A stretch of 48,579 nucleotides of DNA, taken from positions 1 through 48,579 of the forward strand of contig QXVZ01022330.1 of NCBI GenBank assembly GCA_008931825.1. The letters run 5' to 3'. The notes below the pieces were generated by a model that saw only the letters and a list, made by a program, of their open reading frames with translations, had not been told where the DNA came from and searched no databases. Within the stretch, counting starts at the first letter, position 1; each line of letters opens with the position of its first letter. This document shows positions 1 to 13,637 of this stretch, piece by piece. The position numbers and the translations under genes are program-made. The stretch is from Phallusia fumigata. Its lineage: Eukaryota; Chordata; Ascidiacea; Phlebobranchia; Ascidiidae.

Positions 1-235
1 TGAGCGTTTTGCGCACGACTTCCGATAACCTCCATCAAAGTCGATCGGAAAAAACAATCGCGCCGTTCGAATTGTTCGCTTATTTGCCGAACCTGGATCA
101 CCGCTCTTTACTGCTGCCTACATGTTTGACCAACGAGACGCGAAATGCCGATATCGGTTAATGCCTGGCATTGCACCGCGTCATCACTTACCGCAAATGG
201 CCTTACCGCAAAGTCGCGCCAGGTGCAATAAAATT

Positions 236-261
236 CACGATGTTGTTGTTGTTGTTGTTGA
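236..261. repeat. (TGT)n microsatellite
   Basis: About eight consecutive TGT/TTG units in otherwise non-repetitive sequence. No coding frame is supported across it. Confidence 0.85.
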
Positions 262-1641
262 CAAAGCAAATGTGATCTTCTCGTTTTATATCTCATCGTA
301 AACGTGATTACTTTAATCGCATGCGTCAGCATATAGGTGTAGCCCTGTCAGGCGCAGCGCTTTTCAATCAACTCTGTATTTCCACAACTCAATCCGTGCC
401 TTTACGGCTTTCGTAGATAATTATCTTTCCTTTGAAAGTGCATAAACGAGGCTTCGTTAGTTGCCAATCTTCGGAGACAGGAGAAAAATATAGCCCTGTT
501 TGGGATCGATAGCATCTTGCCGGCCGTCGAAGCTCTCGTCTTCACCCATCGACAAGCAAAATAATATTTTAGCGCACCGAAAGGGCTGAAAAAACATACC
601 TCCCCAAAGGTGCAACATGTCCGCGTGGTATCGTGAAATGCGTACCAAGTGCCATGTTTCAGTGTTTTTGCGATAAGAAACACGAGTTTGCGGGATCGCC
701 GATCATCGTTGTTTATTTTTATTTTCGCTCAGTGGCGTTTAATTGCACGCACCTCGGCCGAGGGCTTTTTCTGTGTCCAGCTAACCGCCAGCGTTACGAG
801 CCACGAGAGACGTTTATTTTTGTCAACAGCCGCCTAGGATTTTCTTATTACCCCTTCGCAGGAGTAGAAAGGCCCGCGCAAGGCCGAACTTGTAAATTTA
901 ATTTGATTTTATCGCCGAAGCCGCGAACACATACAAATTTGGCGAATGTGGATATTCCGAGCCACCGAAGCTTTAATGCATTTTAAGTGCTCCACCAACA
1001 GTAAATATTAGTGTTTCGGTGGCTGTGGATGAAGCCACAGGGTAATTAACAAGTTTACTATCAGCGTGGGTTCCTTTCTTTGCAGTTTGATGTTGTGACC
1101 AATTGTAATCAACTTTTCCTGTACAAATACACACAAACTAATAAGCTGAGATGATTAGGGAATTTTTTTGATTTCGGAACACTAAACACGGATCTGTTTA
1201 TAACTCTTATCAAAAATGTACTGGCCCCAATAGTGTTTAGTAACTGCATTTCAATTTCCCTATTCATTTAAATTGTTTAATAACAAACCTGCCTGCTTAA
1301 CTGTAAGTTGTTGTGGCTTTTAGACGAATTTCGAAACAATTGCTATGCACGGCGAGATTAGGTTTAACAGCGTCAGCGATGATCCCCGTTCAACAGGTCA
1401 ACTGACTCACCCACCTGCGCCGCAAAATGGTAATCCCGCCAACGTTCAAGTTCCCGAAGCGATTATGTAGATGTCCGATTTGGCGGTGTTGCTGTTTGGA
1501 TTAATGTTAAAAGAGCCGGGCGAGCGATGAAAGCCGGCGCACCGCGCAAATTCAGATCGCGTCATGTTTAGCAACAACGACCTGCGACGCGTGCGGCCCG
1601 CTTTAATCGCGCTACTGTCAGTGATTGATGAGTTCCCAGCT

Positions 1642-2455
1642 ACGGAACATATACGTTGCCTGTGTCACACGAAGGTCTCCTGACTCTAGATGGGGCCAGC
1701 TGACGGACGATTCTGATCTTAACTTTTTACAATCAGTCACGAGTTAGTCCAAAAAATCCCATGCGGGAGAATGACGAGGGTTCGGCTTTGGTATTTTTCT
1801 GCGTACGAAGCCCTAGGAAGCGACACTTAGTTGGTGTTTCCTTTACCTAAGCCTGTCTGCTTGTGTTTGCATGCGGCGTGGCTGATTGGCAGTCCGCTAT
1901 TGAAGTGAGGTGACGTTTCGTCATCGTCGCTTGCCGCCCGACGCCACATCAATTCCCACTTTCCCAATGGCGTCTCGACGATACGGCTCTGTCGCCTTTT
2001 CCGCTGCCAGAAACCACTGCTAGGGTGGCATTTCTGTCGCATTTTGCGNACGGAACATATACGTTACCTGTGTCACACGAAGGTCTCCTGACTCTAGATG
2101 GGGCCAGCTGACGGACGATTCTGATCTTAACTTTTTACAATCAGTCCCGAGTTAGTCCAAAAAATCCCATGCGGGAGAATGACGAGGGTTCGGCTTTGGT
2201 ATTTTTCTGCGTACGAAGCCCTAGGAAGCGACACTTAGTTGGTGTTTCCTTTACCTAAGCCTGTCTGCTTGTGTTTGCATGCGGCGTGGCTGATTGGCAG
2301 TCCGCTATTGAAGTGAGGTGACGTTTCGTCATCGTCGCTTGCCGCCCGACGCCACATCAATTCCCACTTTCCCAATGGCGTCTCGACGATACGGCTCTGT
2401 CGCCTTTTCCGCTGCCAGAAACCACGCTAGGGTGGCATTTCTGTCGCATTTTGCG
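1642..2455 (+). repeat. Direct duplication, about 406 bp x2, joined by one N
   Basis: Positions 1642-2048 are repeated almost exactly at 2050-2455, with a single N at 2049 between them. The copies differ by a few substitutions and one-base indels (for example near 1652/2060 and 2021/2427). The left copy ends exactly at the N and the right copy starts exactly after it. This is the arrangement expected when two contigs with overlapping, allelic ends are laid end to end without being merged. A true tandem duplication is possible but less likely, because six other N characters in the window show the same arrangement. It contains no gene. Confidence 0.9.
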
Positions 2456-5400
2456 TGTCTCACTGCGGCAAGGGAATACAACGGTGTTGCAATGTATTGG
2501 TTTACTAATCTATTTTTTCAAAGCATTTTGAAGGGTTATTTTTTTCTCTAAAGAGTCCGTTATCGCTTGAATCGTACTAAAGTGGTTTAAACTATCAAAT
2601 ATTTGAATTTTTCCTGCATTGAAATATAAATTGCCTGCATAGATAGTCTTTTCCCACTAAACATTTTTAATCCGTTAATTTGTTAACGTTTAAAGCACGT
2701 AATCTCGAATCATCGATTTTTTCGTTTGCTGCTGCTGGTGGTAACTTGGATCAGTGACCTTTGCCATCACAACTGGAGATTTACGCGTTGATTGCACAAC
2801 ACAGTTAGCGACCCGCATTTCTTGTCGTCTTAACGCTAAGTCGTTGCGCCCCTTGTACTACAAGCAATTAAATGCGACTCCCTCGTAACCTTTACGACAG
2901 TGCAGGTGGTTGATTGATCGGATCAGCGCTACGACCGAGTCACCTGTACAAGAGTTTGTTTGACCGGCCCTTGCCGCAAACCCCAATGCTGATTGCTGCT
3001 CGGCGCATACGACGCGAGCGCAATTAAACGTTATTCTAGTTTGCGAAAACGTTTGTCGAAAGCGAGTATTTGCCACCTGTGCTGCGCGCGTAAATCGACA
3101 TTCAACTCAAGGCAATAAGATATATGGGACGCCTGCCACCCCGCAAACATTGAATTGACTGCGTGTAACGCACATTTATAATACCCCGCCAGCAAACTTA
3201 ATATTTGTCTTGTTTACAAATCTCCGCGCGGATGTCAAAGCTAGAATAAATCTGGTAGGAAATCCTATATGCAACAGCTATTAGCTTTTTCGCATAGACG
3301 TTTACACAAAAAGATCTCCATTTCGGTCCAGGCAAAATGGATTTTCTGGCAGCTCCGTCATTACGTTGTCAAGTTTACATCCGCCACGATCCTCTCAGAT
3401 GTTATTTGCCCCGCACAAATACCTTCCACAAAGCTTATAATAGCTTCGCGCATTATCCTTCCCGACGGCACGTCATAATGCCGAAGCCCGAATCCATTGT
3501 CGACACCGCGAATGTTATTTTTTCGGCGTAATACAGCTTTCTCTAACCCTGAATCAGCGGCAATCAGTTTATGCGCTTGCGGTGTATGGATCGGGCAACT
3601 GCTTCAGCGATAAGAATATCAGCAATTGTTCGGGCGATTCATGATACTACAAGCACTTGACAATCGATTTGTACTCTAGGCGGGGCGTGCTGTATACGTA
3701 ACCCAACAGCCTGACCGTCACTGACGCCAAAACTGTATTGTGTGTGGATTAGGACGTAAAATAATATGTGGGAATAATTTACATGACAGTTTTCTGTCGT
3801 ATATAGGGAACATAGTAAAATCACGTGGAGTTGCGATAAAGTCTCGATAACGCTCCGAACCTTAATGAAAGCTCAAAAAAGCGTGTAAATGCAAATTTCG
3901 AGTGGAAAACCATAGGTTTTACTAGCTAGGTTGCTTAATATAGCATCACCATGTGTCTGTAGGTCAATAGTAAAACGGGATGTGAATGTTGTGTCATGTG
4001 CATTTTATGGAAATGAAACCACTTAGATTTCAAGGGCGCATCAAAACGGGATTAAATATAGTGAAGTTACTGTGTGGGCTAACTATCACCGTCGGCGAAT
4101 AGCTGAACTCTCCGGTTGACCCTCGATGGGCTTAATTAAGACCAATTACGAAATAATTGCGCCAGACTTACACGGGCTGATGAAGGAAGTCGCATCGTGA
4201 GAACCTGAGGAGTTGGGAGATCCAACGTGTACTTTAACCATGCCCAATTACCGGTATCCAAGCGTACTTTGCGTTTTGGCTAGAAGGTTAAGGGCAATTA
4301 TCAATCGCTGGCTATTTTTAGTGGGATGTGGGTCAGGAATTGACAGGCAACTTCGCAGGAAGCCCGTTACAATTTCGCATTCCGACCGCGCCATTCGTCC
4401 GCAATTAGGCCTAACGAAAAATTTTGCAAGGACGATTGAAGGCTGAGAGTCGACGACAGCCGGGGCGCCTGATCGTCATGGCAACGTTGCTCATTCATCG
4501 CGCAGTTCGGGTACGACCGGTGTGAAAAACAAATAGAAGTCCCATCGATACATAGGCAGTTGATGCGATACAAAGCAAAGTCGCCGTTTGAGTTTCTGCT
4601 TCGTTGTTTCTTCGCCCCGCGGTAATCTGACGGCGTCTGGCGAGTCCACGTTCACCTCGTCGATGCTTCTTTCAGCTTTCGATCGTAGTTTACGCTGCCC
4701 GAATCGGTGACGCGCAGTCGAACATAACCGCCCGGAAGCGATAAAAAACGCCACCGACGACATGTTGAATGAACTGAATAAACCAGACAGCAAGGAGGGT
4801 GGCCTCCTGGACACGCTGTAACAACAACACGTCGACATGTGTGGACACAGCGAGTACTGTACGACAATAGAACACGGGTTTGTCGCATTAAAACTGGTGT
4901 TTGACAACAACAGGCTGATTCATTTGATAGCGGGCATTGAGCGAAACGGCGAAGATCTGGAGTTGTATAAATTGTCGCTTTCAATAAACCGTGTAACCGG
5001 CAAATTCTCCTGACATTCCGGCGCCAGTTGAATTCGGTTCTGAGTCCCACGCGCGCGCTGTACACATTCGACTGCGTTGGTCAAAACACATTCTGCCAGA
5101 TTAGCATTGTATTAAGTTAAAGCGCGGTTCTAAGGCAACGTGAATATGTTAGTGTTGGGAAATCAACACTGGAGCTTCGGAGCGGGACCGTGTTCGCCAT
5201 TTGAAAGGCGGCCTGGTATTTCCTCCATCCATTGCAGGCGACCCGTGGAACGAGAGTTGCTGGCCTGTTTACCGTCTGTCTGTGCACTGCCATAAGCGAG
5301 TCACAACATTGGGGCTCGGTGACTGCCATCCATGCTTCAGCGCTAATCCCAAGTGCGTGGTTGCGTGAAGCTTGAAGTCGGAGGAAAGTTGCAAAATCCT

Positions 5401-8400
5401 ATCGCGGCCGATGGGGGTTTCGGGTTGCGATGAGTAATCTTCCCCAAATCGCGACTTAGTCTGTCCCCACTACGAGATATGCGATTTGCGACGCGCTGTA
5501 GCGTAAACACATTCCACGGCGTGGGACACTTACGGGACCAAACACTCCTCTACTTCAGCACCCTAGGCGTGCAAACACAGTCGACATGCCGCGTGCCACG
5601 TCGAACATTCAGGTACAAAGCTGAACCAACAAGGAATTGAAAGGTTCAGCGCCAACAAAGTGTCTTAGTTATAGATTGGCGGTCCCCGATAAACAATTAG
5701 CGTCGCAATTTTTCACCAGCGTCGTCGTTTTCTTGAAACCTGGCCAAACACCGCGAACGCCGCGGTGCAAACACGTTTCTGTGATTTATAGATCGATCTG
5801 GTGACGTAAGAGGTACGTCACGCCCAGGCGCGAGCAAACGAAGTCGTACCTCCCGCGAAGTCATCACTCTGTACAAGCTTATATGAGTTTGTGTTTACCG
5901 CTTTCACCCAGATCACAAGCACGCTGTATCGGTTTGTTATCGTGCGTTCGAGTAAGAAACCGGCGTTTTCTCCGCTGCGAACATTCGTGAGTCACACAGC
6001 AAACACCATAAAGTATCGTTTCGAGGGAAAAACACCGCTCTGTGCGTATTATGCTACAGCGAATCTTCCAGTTGCACCTTTCCCAAACAATGCCCATCTC
6101 CGGGCACTTCCCAAAACCGGTAATTGCCCTTGTTGCAATTAGCGCCACCTGCCACGGCTTATTCCATATCGCACAACGCGCGAAAACGATTTGCGGCGAG
6201 TTGCTGCGTCCGTATCGCCTGCCAAGGTGAGAATTACAACTCCCGGGCAGCATGTAATCACACGTGTGCGGTTCTGCCACATCTCACTAGGCGGATCTCC
6301 ATTCAAAACGCTGCATTGCGGTAGCTTGACGTCGCAAAGCCGCTTTGATTACAAACCACACAAAAAGTAATTGCCGGCCGCCTCTGTGACGCTAAAGCCT
6401 TTACAACATGTCAAAATTCGAAGTTTAGTGTTCCTCGATAAACTGTGCCCATGGCTAGACAATCGGTCAAAGTGTCTGCGTTTTATCGCTCCACATTTCT
6501 CCACAGCTTATACATGCAGAGATGACAATTTTCGGCCTAATCCAGCTTTTGCACACGTGAAATGTGCTGTTTAAGCTAGCTTCGTTGGAGAGTATCCGGC
6601 GCTACCAAGAACGTTATTAAAACTGACACAATTATAATAGCGAAGTGCGATTGCAAATCAAAGCGTTTGATTATCTTCAAAAATATCCCAACCCGGTTGT
6701 CGAAATGCATGAAGAACAGACCGTAGGCACTAAACTGCAGTCTCCCCTCTTGCTGGACTTGTTGGTGCGAGTTGGGATTCATAGCGGATGTGTTGCAACC
6801 TCTTGTTTCATCGGACACGCGCGTCCAATTATCACGCGCAGTCTGTCGGGTCCGCGGAACGCTGTGTAGCTACAGCCGAGCGTCTGCATAGCGGATTGCG
6901 CGCTAATTGGTCCGTAATTGTTGCCTTCCTGCCTTTGACAATGGCCGATCATGTCTTGCGAGAAGTGGTTATTCTTTTCCTCGACGCCCAATCATCGTGG
7001 GAACGATTTTAATGAAGTCTTGGTGCATTGCTTGATTCCGTATGACGCAGCTTCGACCGCAACCAATCACGCATTTCCACTTCGGATTAATAATATCGTC
7101 TGGCATGTGTTTTATACCGCCAGGAAATCTGGAGGAACTATATTCTCGACTTCACGCTTCAAACGCTACAATTGCCAACGTTTCCTTTCAATGTCAATTG
7201 GGCACGGAACTGTGGACCCTACAACGCTTACACGGCCTTTGATTTAGTATGAAAGGCAAAGCATGTTGCGTATACTGCTCGTTCTGGTAGAAAGTTAATT
7301 GCGTATCCCGGTAAATTAGTCCAAGCTCCAAGAAGGAACTGAACAGAACAGTGAGGGTTGTGGATACTGGGGGACGAGGATTGTTAAGTGTATTGATTCT
7401 GTATTAAATTGTTGCTAGTAATTGTGGTCACTTGCGCATGATCACTACTTGTCTCCGTATAAACAAACTTGTAATTAACAGGCTCCGATACGTCAGTGTT
7501 GGCGACTCGATCGACGTTACAGTGGCTATTTCGGAAACGGTTTACCTAAGCGCAAACGCTAATCTCTGCTGTAAGTAACGGGCAACATCTTTCTCAACGT
7601 CAGCTAATTGTCGATGTGTTGTTTCTGTCAGGTCAGAAGCTATCATTATGGTTTCTGTCAGCGCCGAGGCAAGGCTGTGTTTGAAAAGTCAACTGCATTT
7701 AGCCGTGCTAAAGTGTGTTTCTGTATTCAGGAAACCGTACAGGAGAGAAAGAAATACACATTTTAGCGTTTAGACAAAAACAGGTTATTGTGTCTCCGTC
7801 GTGATTTTAGCTCAACAAACAGGCTTTGTATGCTGACACGTGACCGCTGTGGGTGCCAATAACCCCGCTGCAAGCACTTTGGACTGGGTGGGTCATCGGC
7901 AATTTACCACATAACCGTGGTACTTGACATCCACATCGACCTGGCATTTGATAGCACTTGAATGTTTGCTTGACCCCAGAGCAGTCATGTTTTCTGACAC
8001 CGTCGTGGCGTGGGTCGCAAGCGTTGCAGTGGTTGGAGTCTAACGGCCGCGCCTAGCGTGATGTGTCATCCCGTTTCGACACCGGCCGCTCCCTCTCGTA
8101 CAGTTTGCTCAAGTAATCGCAGCAAAAAAACTCGCTGTTACAATATTGATATGCGCTTGGGTTGCCAAACAAACAGCGGGTCCTGTCAGTCAGTTGTTGC
8201 GAGTGTCAAACGAAAATCAACGCGCAAGGAACAAAACAAGTTTCCAATGCCGTCTAGTCGTGGTTAGTTTGTCTCCTGGGAGAGTTTTTGTCGGGAAGCT
8301 GCAGCAGCCGACGTAATCAAATCAAGATTCATTAACACAGACGAGGGTTTCTCTTGCGATAGGTCAAAGGCGTCGCTGGTATCGGTTAGCTCAGGTTACA

Positions 8401-8752
8401 ACCCTATCGGGCTTTCCTGCAGGCTCTTGCTTGTTTCCTGCGATTATGTGCATGGCCAGATAACTTTGCTGACACCACAAACAAGTACAAGCCTTCCATT
8501 AGCCGCGACCCGCCGGTGGTCCTGTTCGCGCGGTTTGCTTAATTTAGTCCCGTGACGACGAAAGTTCGGAACGTTACTTTGTATGAGACTGGTGGAATTT
8601 TCTAATGTGTACCTTGACTACATCGTACTTGATTCCAATCGACGTAGAAACAGTTGTGTGACTAACATGTTTGTTTTGAATAAGGCCCAACACTTCAAGT
8701 TGAACTTTGAAAGGACATTTGTAGGGTAACGTTGAAACCAGAAACACAAAAC

Positions 8753-9843
8753 GGGGGACTGTCTAGAATAGCCGAAATAGAAAAACGAATGCCGTAGAGT
8801 ATACTATCATCTTAAACGCATTTCACTGCGACTGTTTGAACAAGTTTTGATGTTATCTTTAGGAAATGTTGCAAATTGCTTCAAAATCAGTTGATGTAAT
8901 GTGTATGGCAAATGTACAAATCATGTTTTTTCAGTTACCTAAGTGCTTTTTGCGCTACAGCAACTTGCATTCAGGTTGTTGGAAAAACTTATCGGTAAAT
9001 CATAAAGCACACACGTTGATGATTACCCCACTTATAAGTTTATGCAAGAAATCATCAACCCGTCCGTACTGCTTCGTTGACACCTGCTTGTGTTGTGGCA
9101 ATGAACGCAAGACGACGTTCGAAAACAGCACAAACAAACAAACCGTCAATGCTTCCCGCATAACACACGTTTCACCAAAGGTAAATCGGAGGTCCTACAC
9201 ACTCAGCACCCGCTGTTGGTGTAAATAGACGCGGCGGGGAAAGGACGCAGGTCACACCACGCAGCAATGAAATGGTCGCAGGCCTTGATCGGTGGAACNG
9301 GGGGACTGTCTAGTAGCCGAATTAGAAAAACGAATGCCGGAGAGTATACTATCATCTTAAACGCAGATCACTGCGACGGTTTGAACAAGTTTTGATGTTA
9401 TGTTTGGGAAATGTTGCAAATTGCTTCAAAATCAATTGATGTAAAGTGTATGGCAAATGTACAAATCATGTTTTTTCGGTTACCTAAGTGCTTTTTGCGC
9501 CATAGCAACTTGCATTCAGGTTTTTGGAAAAACTTATCGGTAAATCATAAAGCACACACGTTGATGATTACCCCACTTATAAGTTTGGGCAAGAAATCAT
9601 CAACCCGTCCGTACTGATTCGTTGACACCTGCTTGTGTTGTGGCAACGAACGCAGGACGACGTTCGAAAACGGCACAAACAAACAAACCGTCAATGCTTC
9701 CCGCATAACACATGTTTCACCAAAGGTAAATCGGAGGTCCTACACACTCAGCACCCGCTGTTGGTGCAAATAGACGCGGCGGGGAAAGGACGCAGGTCAC
9801 ACCACGCAGCGATGAAATGGTCGCAGGCCTTGATCGGTGGAAC
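8753..9843 (+). repeat. Direct duplication, about 545 bp x2, joined by one N
   Basis: 8753-9298 is repeated at 9300-9843 with an N at 9299. Divergence is a few per cent, with scattered substitutions and small indels. The geometry is that of unmerged overlapping contig ends. Each copy carries a short open frame starting with Met-Leu-Gln-Ile-Ala-Ser-Lys-Ser, at 8866 and 9411. One copy is open for 120 codons and the other stops after 68, and I see no protein similarity, so I do not call a gene. Confidence 0.9.
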
Positions 9844-10034
9844 TGCGCAAAGCAGCGCTCGCTCACCTTTGTTTACGTTTAAGCTAATGGAAAGATGGCA
9901 GATAAGTTCAATGGCCGTCCATCCCCGAACCAGAGGCCCCGGCTTGTTTGCTGGTTAGACTGACCATTGCCTCTAATCCCTTTCCCTTATGTGCCTGGCA
10001 ATCCTGCCTGTTCATTTGTTGACACAGGGCTCGA

Positions 10035-10075
10035 TATATAAGCGCCGGGCTTGCCCAGATCGAACCATAGTTGAG
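10035..10075 (+). promoter_or_regulatory. Candidate TATA-box core promoter
   Basis: TATATAAG at 10035-10042 lies in a GC-rich context, with an initiator-like CCATAGTT about 25-35 bp downstream (10066-10073). The spacing suits a TATA-driven start. Neither element alone is strong evidence, and no supported coding exon follows closely. The nearest candidate is the short exon ending at 11416. Confidence 0.25.
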
Positions 10076-11395
10076 GGTTGGTTGTACCGAGGCCAGTCAA
10101 CAGTGGTGTCTATTCAAAATTTGCTTTTGGCGTAACTTAGGTTAGTAGCATAATTGCCAGGTTCAGTGACTGGTATATATGTAAGGCAGTACGCAAAGTT
10201 AAACCAATTAGGTTCAAAAATCGCTGTATTTCATCATATACCCACACCGATGAGTTGAATTAGTGGTTGAACCTCATACCAAAGTTGTATTCAATGCAAA
10301 GTAGCAGATGTTAACACCTTATTGGATTAAAAATTGCGTTATCAGTTGAAGGATGTGAGTTCTTCCTGGCTGTAGCTGGCCGCGATACCGGTTCAAGCCG
10401 TCTTGCTTTGCGCCTTTGTTTCGGCGCAAGCCTTTTTTCGCCAGTCAACTCGCGGTCAATAGTTCATCGAACGAGGACGCAGTTTTGTGCCATCGCCGTC
10501 GCCAGTCGAAAGCCAGCGCTCCTAGCAATCGGACGGGCGATGGTCGGCAAGTGACCCGCATTAGAAATTTGTTCGCACGTCCATGACGCGGCGCCGATAG
10601 CAGTTAGCAACTATTGAGTGTAGAATCAAGTCGTCTTGAAGAATTCAGCAACAGTCGAGCATGTATGATCCAAGCGGATTGGTAGAACATTCTTGCCATC
10701 GGGAAAATCGGACTAATTGACGGGAAATCTGGCCGACTTTTCCGGCGGCGCTGTTGTAACAGAAGAATGTATGTTTGATTTGCGTCAATTCAACAACCGC
10801 AAACCAGCTGCGGTAGCGGATTTTGCATGCAGGGGGGCTGGTAGTTAGCTTTGTCATATACAGGGCGAGGCCCACCGCAACCCTACCCATCTTGCCTCGG
10901 CAGCTGAGGGTAACATGCAATTAGTAGCGAGGCGAAAGATAAATTAAATCGTTTATAACTGGTTGGAGTCACGCGAACAGCCGTGACAAGTTGTTCCGAA
11001 CAGGCTTGGTTTGATTCGCGGACGCCATGACACTTAATTGCCATAACGACTACCGTGTCTTCCCCCAACTGTTACGATCACAGGCAAAGTGGGCGAGGTG
11101 ATGAAGGCAGGTGGACTATTGTCAGCGCCGCTGGTAGCAGTGGTTGCTCACCAACAGAGTTGTTACCAGTTGATAGGTACAGTGTTATAACGCTTGTTGT
11201 TTTGCAGTTAATACAGTTGATTGTTATAAGTATTGCTGTAAATGTTTATAAACTGCTGCGCATCGTCGCAAAAGAAGTGAAAGAGTTTTGTTTCAACGGA
11301 ACATGCCAGTAATTTTCGTGGATTTTATGTGAGCAGTGAAGTTAGAGCTAGTCAAGATTCACAACGAGTGGTGAAGTGGAAACCAGCCATCAAAT

Positions 11396-11416
11396 ATGAA
11401 TTTCAAAATTCTTACC
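11396..11416 (+). CDS. Candidate short 5' coding exon (alternative PDZRN start?)
   Basis: An ATG at 11396 opens a seven-codon frame (Met-Asn-Phe-Lys-Ile-Leu-Thr) that ends exactly at a strong donor, GTAAGT at 11417. The exon would be in phase 0, and the first recognisable PDZRN exon at 16444 also starts in phase 0, so the two could join in frame. Vertebrate PDZRN3 is known to have short isoforms whose alternative first exon splices just before the Val-Asn-Gly of PDZ1, the same boundary as here. There is no sequence similarity to support the residues themselves, so this is a speculative call. Confidence 0.2.
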
Positions 11417-12525
11417 GTAAGTAGCCCTCACGGTACGAATTGGACAGATTCCTCAAGTTTTCTAGGTTCAATCGTGACAGTATGCGCCACAGCTTCGTGC
11501 AGTGGATTCGAAATCCAACATCGTTTCTGTTTATGATGTCACGCCTCGTCTTGCAGCACGTGCTGACACGCCAGCGTTGTTGAATCGGCGTAATCGCTCC
11601 ATATTTTAGAACAATGCCGCCCAAATCAGATGTGACCCCTCCCAAACAATGGCGCGTCTTCACGAGATGCATTGTGGCGGATCAAAGCGCTTTCCGTTTG
11701 TTTCGTAATTAGTTGCGGTGCCAAAGCTGAATCGGTCGGAGTTTGCGGTGTTTAGTCATTTCGGCTCGCGCGATGCGATTTCGCCTGCGAGTTGCGCCCC
11801 CCCCCCATCAACCGTGCATTCTTATCGCGCCATCGGGGGCGTGCACTCGTGACGTCACGTAAGGGAATACGTAAACAATGACGCAAACCGAGAAGGTTGA
11901 AGAAAGTGTAAATAAAATGCGGGGCAGCTTGGAGTGGCGAGCGCGGTCGGGGTTAAAAGTTCGCGTTCCTGGGATCGCCGCTTGATCGATCTCGCCTGGG
12001 TTTTTGTGTATTCGCTCCACTGACTGATTCTCATGCTTATCAAAACGCAATTACCGCCGAAAACAATTGTGTAGAGGCAACCCACAACGGACAATAGCAA
12101 CCACAATAGCAACGATTTGCGCCACCACTGCCACCTCAAATAGCGTGTTTTCGAAACCTTATCACGCATGAGCTATACATAGATCCACATCAACGCGTTT
12201 TTAGAATCCTGCCATTGTGCGAACTTGAATCGTTTCTCGCAGATGTTTTGGCTCACGGCGCGACTCAATCAAAACATAGTTTTCCGCCGAAGCGCCATTG
12301 TTGCAACCTGGCACAGTGTTGTTCTTAGCGCGCCCCGTCCGTGCCTAATTCGGTCGGTCGCATTAAGGGATCTGGGTTAATGCCGCCAATAGGTTTTGCT
12401 GCGTGGAAGCGGGGCGAAACGAGAGCGCGGCATCTGTCTGCCCGCGTGTGTATTTCGATTCATCACAAAACAAGGCCTTGCGGTGTGTATTGGTCTTGTC
12501 ATTGGCCCCGGTTACCGGCGGTGGG

Positions 12526-13637
12526 ATATTTGTTCAGGCCTTGTCAATTAAATCCGCTCCCAGGCCTTTCGCTTAATACTCGTGTCTGTAATGAATGTTC
12601 TTTTCCAAGTCCTCGTTGTCAGGTCTTGCGTCGTATGTTAATTCGAGACGACCGATTTGACATGGAGTTCCGATGTCTGGGATACCGTGGTGTTGTGTTT
12701 GGTTGACTGAGGCTGAGGGAACCGCGTGCCCTTCACCTCATGTTTGTTTGCTGTTGTCTCACAACGGCTATGAAGCACGACCGCTCTAGCAGTAGTCTAC
12801 TGCCCGCCGCGCTTCGTTGTCATTTACCATGACCGTAATGACTCTTCATCGCCGAATCAGTAACAAAAATAAATATGTATCCATGTTTGGGCACTTTCGC
12901 ACGTCCCAACTCCGTTTGCACATTTGCTGCATTCGCGATTACTCATTTCCTCCTGGGGTGCAGAAAACTGTTGCAGGGAGACCACAGGGTGAGTGGGCAC
13001 TTGATAAAAAGCTCAGGTCTATCGCGAGGCGCTGAAGGCGGACGGTTGCCAGTAGGAATGCTTACTTTACGCGTAGTCGCTNATATTTGTTCAGGCCTTG
13101 TCAATTAAATACGCTCCCAGGCCTTTCGCTTAATACTCGTGTCAGTGATGAATGTTTTTTTCCAAGTCCTCGTTGTCAGGTCTTGCGTCGTATGTTAATT
13201 CGAGACGACCGATTTGACATGGAGTTCCGATGTCTAGGATACCCTGGTGTTGTGTTTGGTTGGCTGAGGCTGAGGGAACCGCGTGCCCTTCACCTCATGT
13301 TTGTTTGCTGCTGTCTCACAACGGCTATGAAGCACGACCGCTCTAGCAGTAGTCTGCTGCCCGCCGCGCTTCGTTGTCATTTACCATGACCGTAATGACT
13401 CTTCATCGCCGAATCAGTAACAAAAATAAATATTTATCCTTGTTTGGGCACTTTCGCACGTCCCAACTTCGTTTGCACATTTGCTGCATTCGCGAATACT
13501 CATTTCCTTCTGGGGTGCAGAAAACTGTTGCAGGGAGACCACAGGGTGAGTGGGTACTTGATAAAAAGCTCAGGCTATCGCGAGGCGCTGAAGGCGGACG
13601 GTTGTCAGTAGGAATGCTTACTTTACGCGTAGTCGCT
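12526..13637 (+). repeat. Direct duplication, about 555 bp x2, joined by one N
   Basis: 12526-13081 is repeated at 13083-13637 with an N at 13082, with about 2-3% substitutions and one small indel. The geometry matches the other N junctions (left copy ends at the N, right copy begins after it), so it is most likely an unmerged haplotype overlap. No coding content is recognised. Confidence 0.9.

Larger units (their letters stand above)
1..9990. other. Non-coding stretch, no supported exon
   Basis: Ten kilobases in which I find no open reading frame with recognisable protein similarity; the open frames present are short and look like chance frames in GC-rich DNA. CpG dinucleotides are frequent throughout, unlike 31.4-37.3 kb. 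Content I can name: a short TTG/TGT microsatellite near 236-260, and two direct duplications joined by single N characters (listed separately). Since the first recognisable PDZRN exon further right starts in the middle of a PDZ domain, this stretch is probably part of a large upstream intron or 5' flank of that gene. That is inference only. Confidence 0.5.

Noticed and set aside
4491-5065. Overlapping open frames of about 140 codons on the minus strand
   Set aside because: Three overlapping frames in CpG-rich DNA with no family motif and no splice context.
8866-9228. 120-codon open frame, partly repeated at 9411
   Set aside because: No protein similarity; the allelic copy is truncated by a frame change; both lie in an N-junction duplication of non-coding DNA.
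10340-10440. GGTTCAAGCC box B-like motif with an upstream TGGC...TGG, resembling a tRNA gene
   Set aside because: The A-to-B spacing is too short and no acceptor stem or cloverleaf can be drawn.
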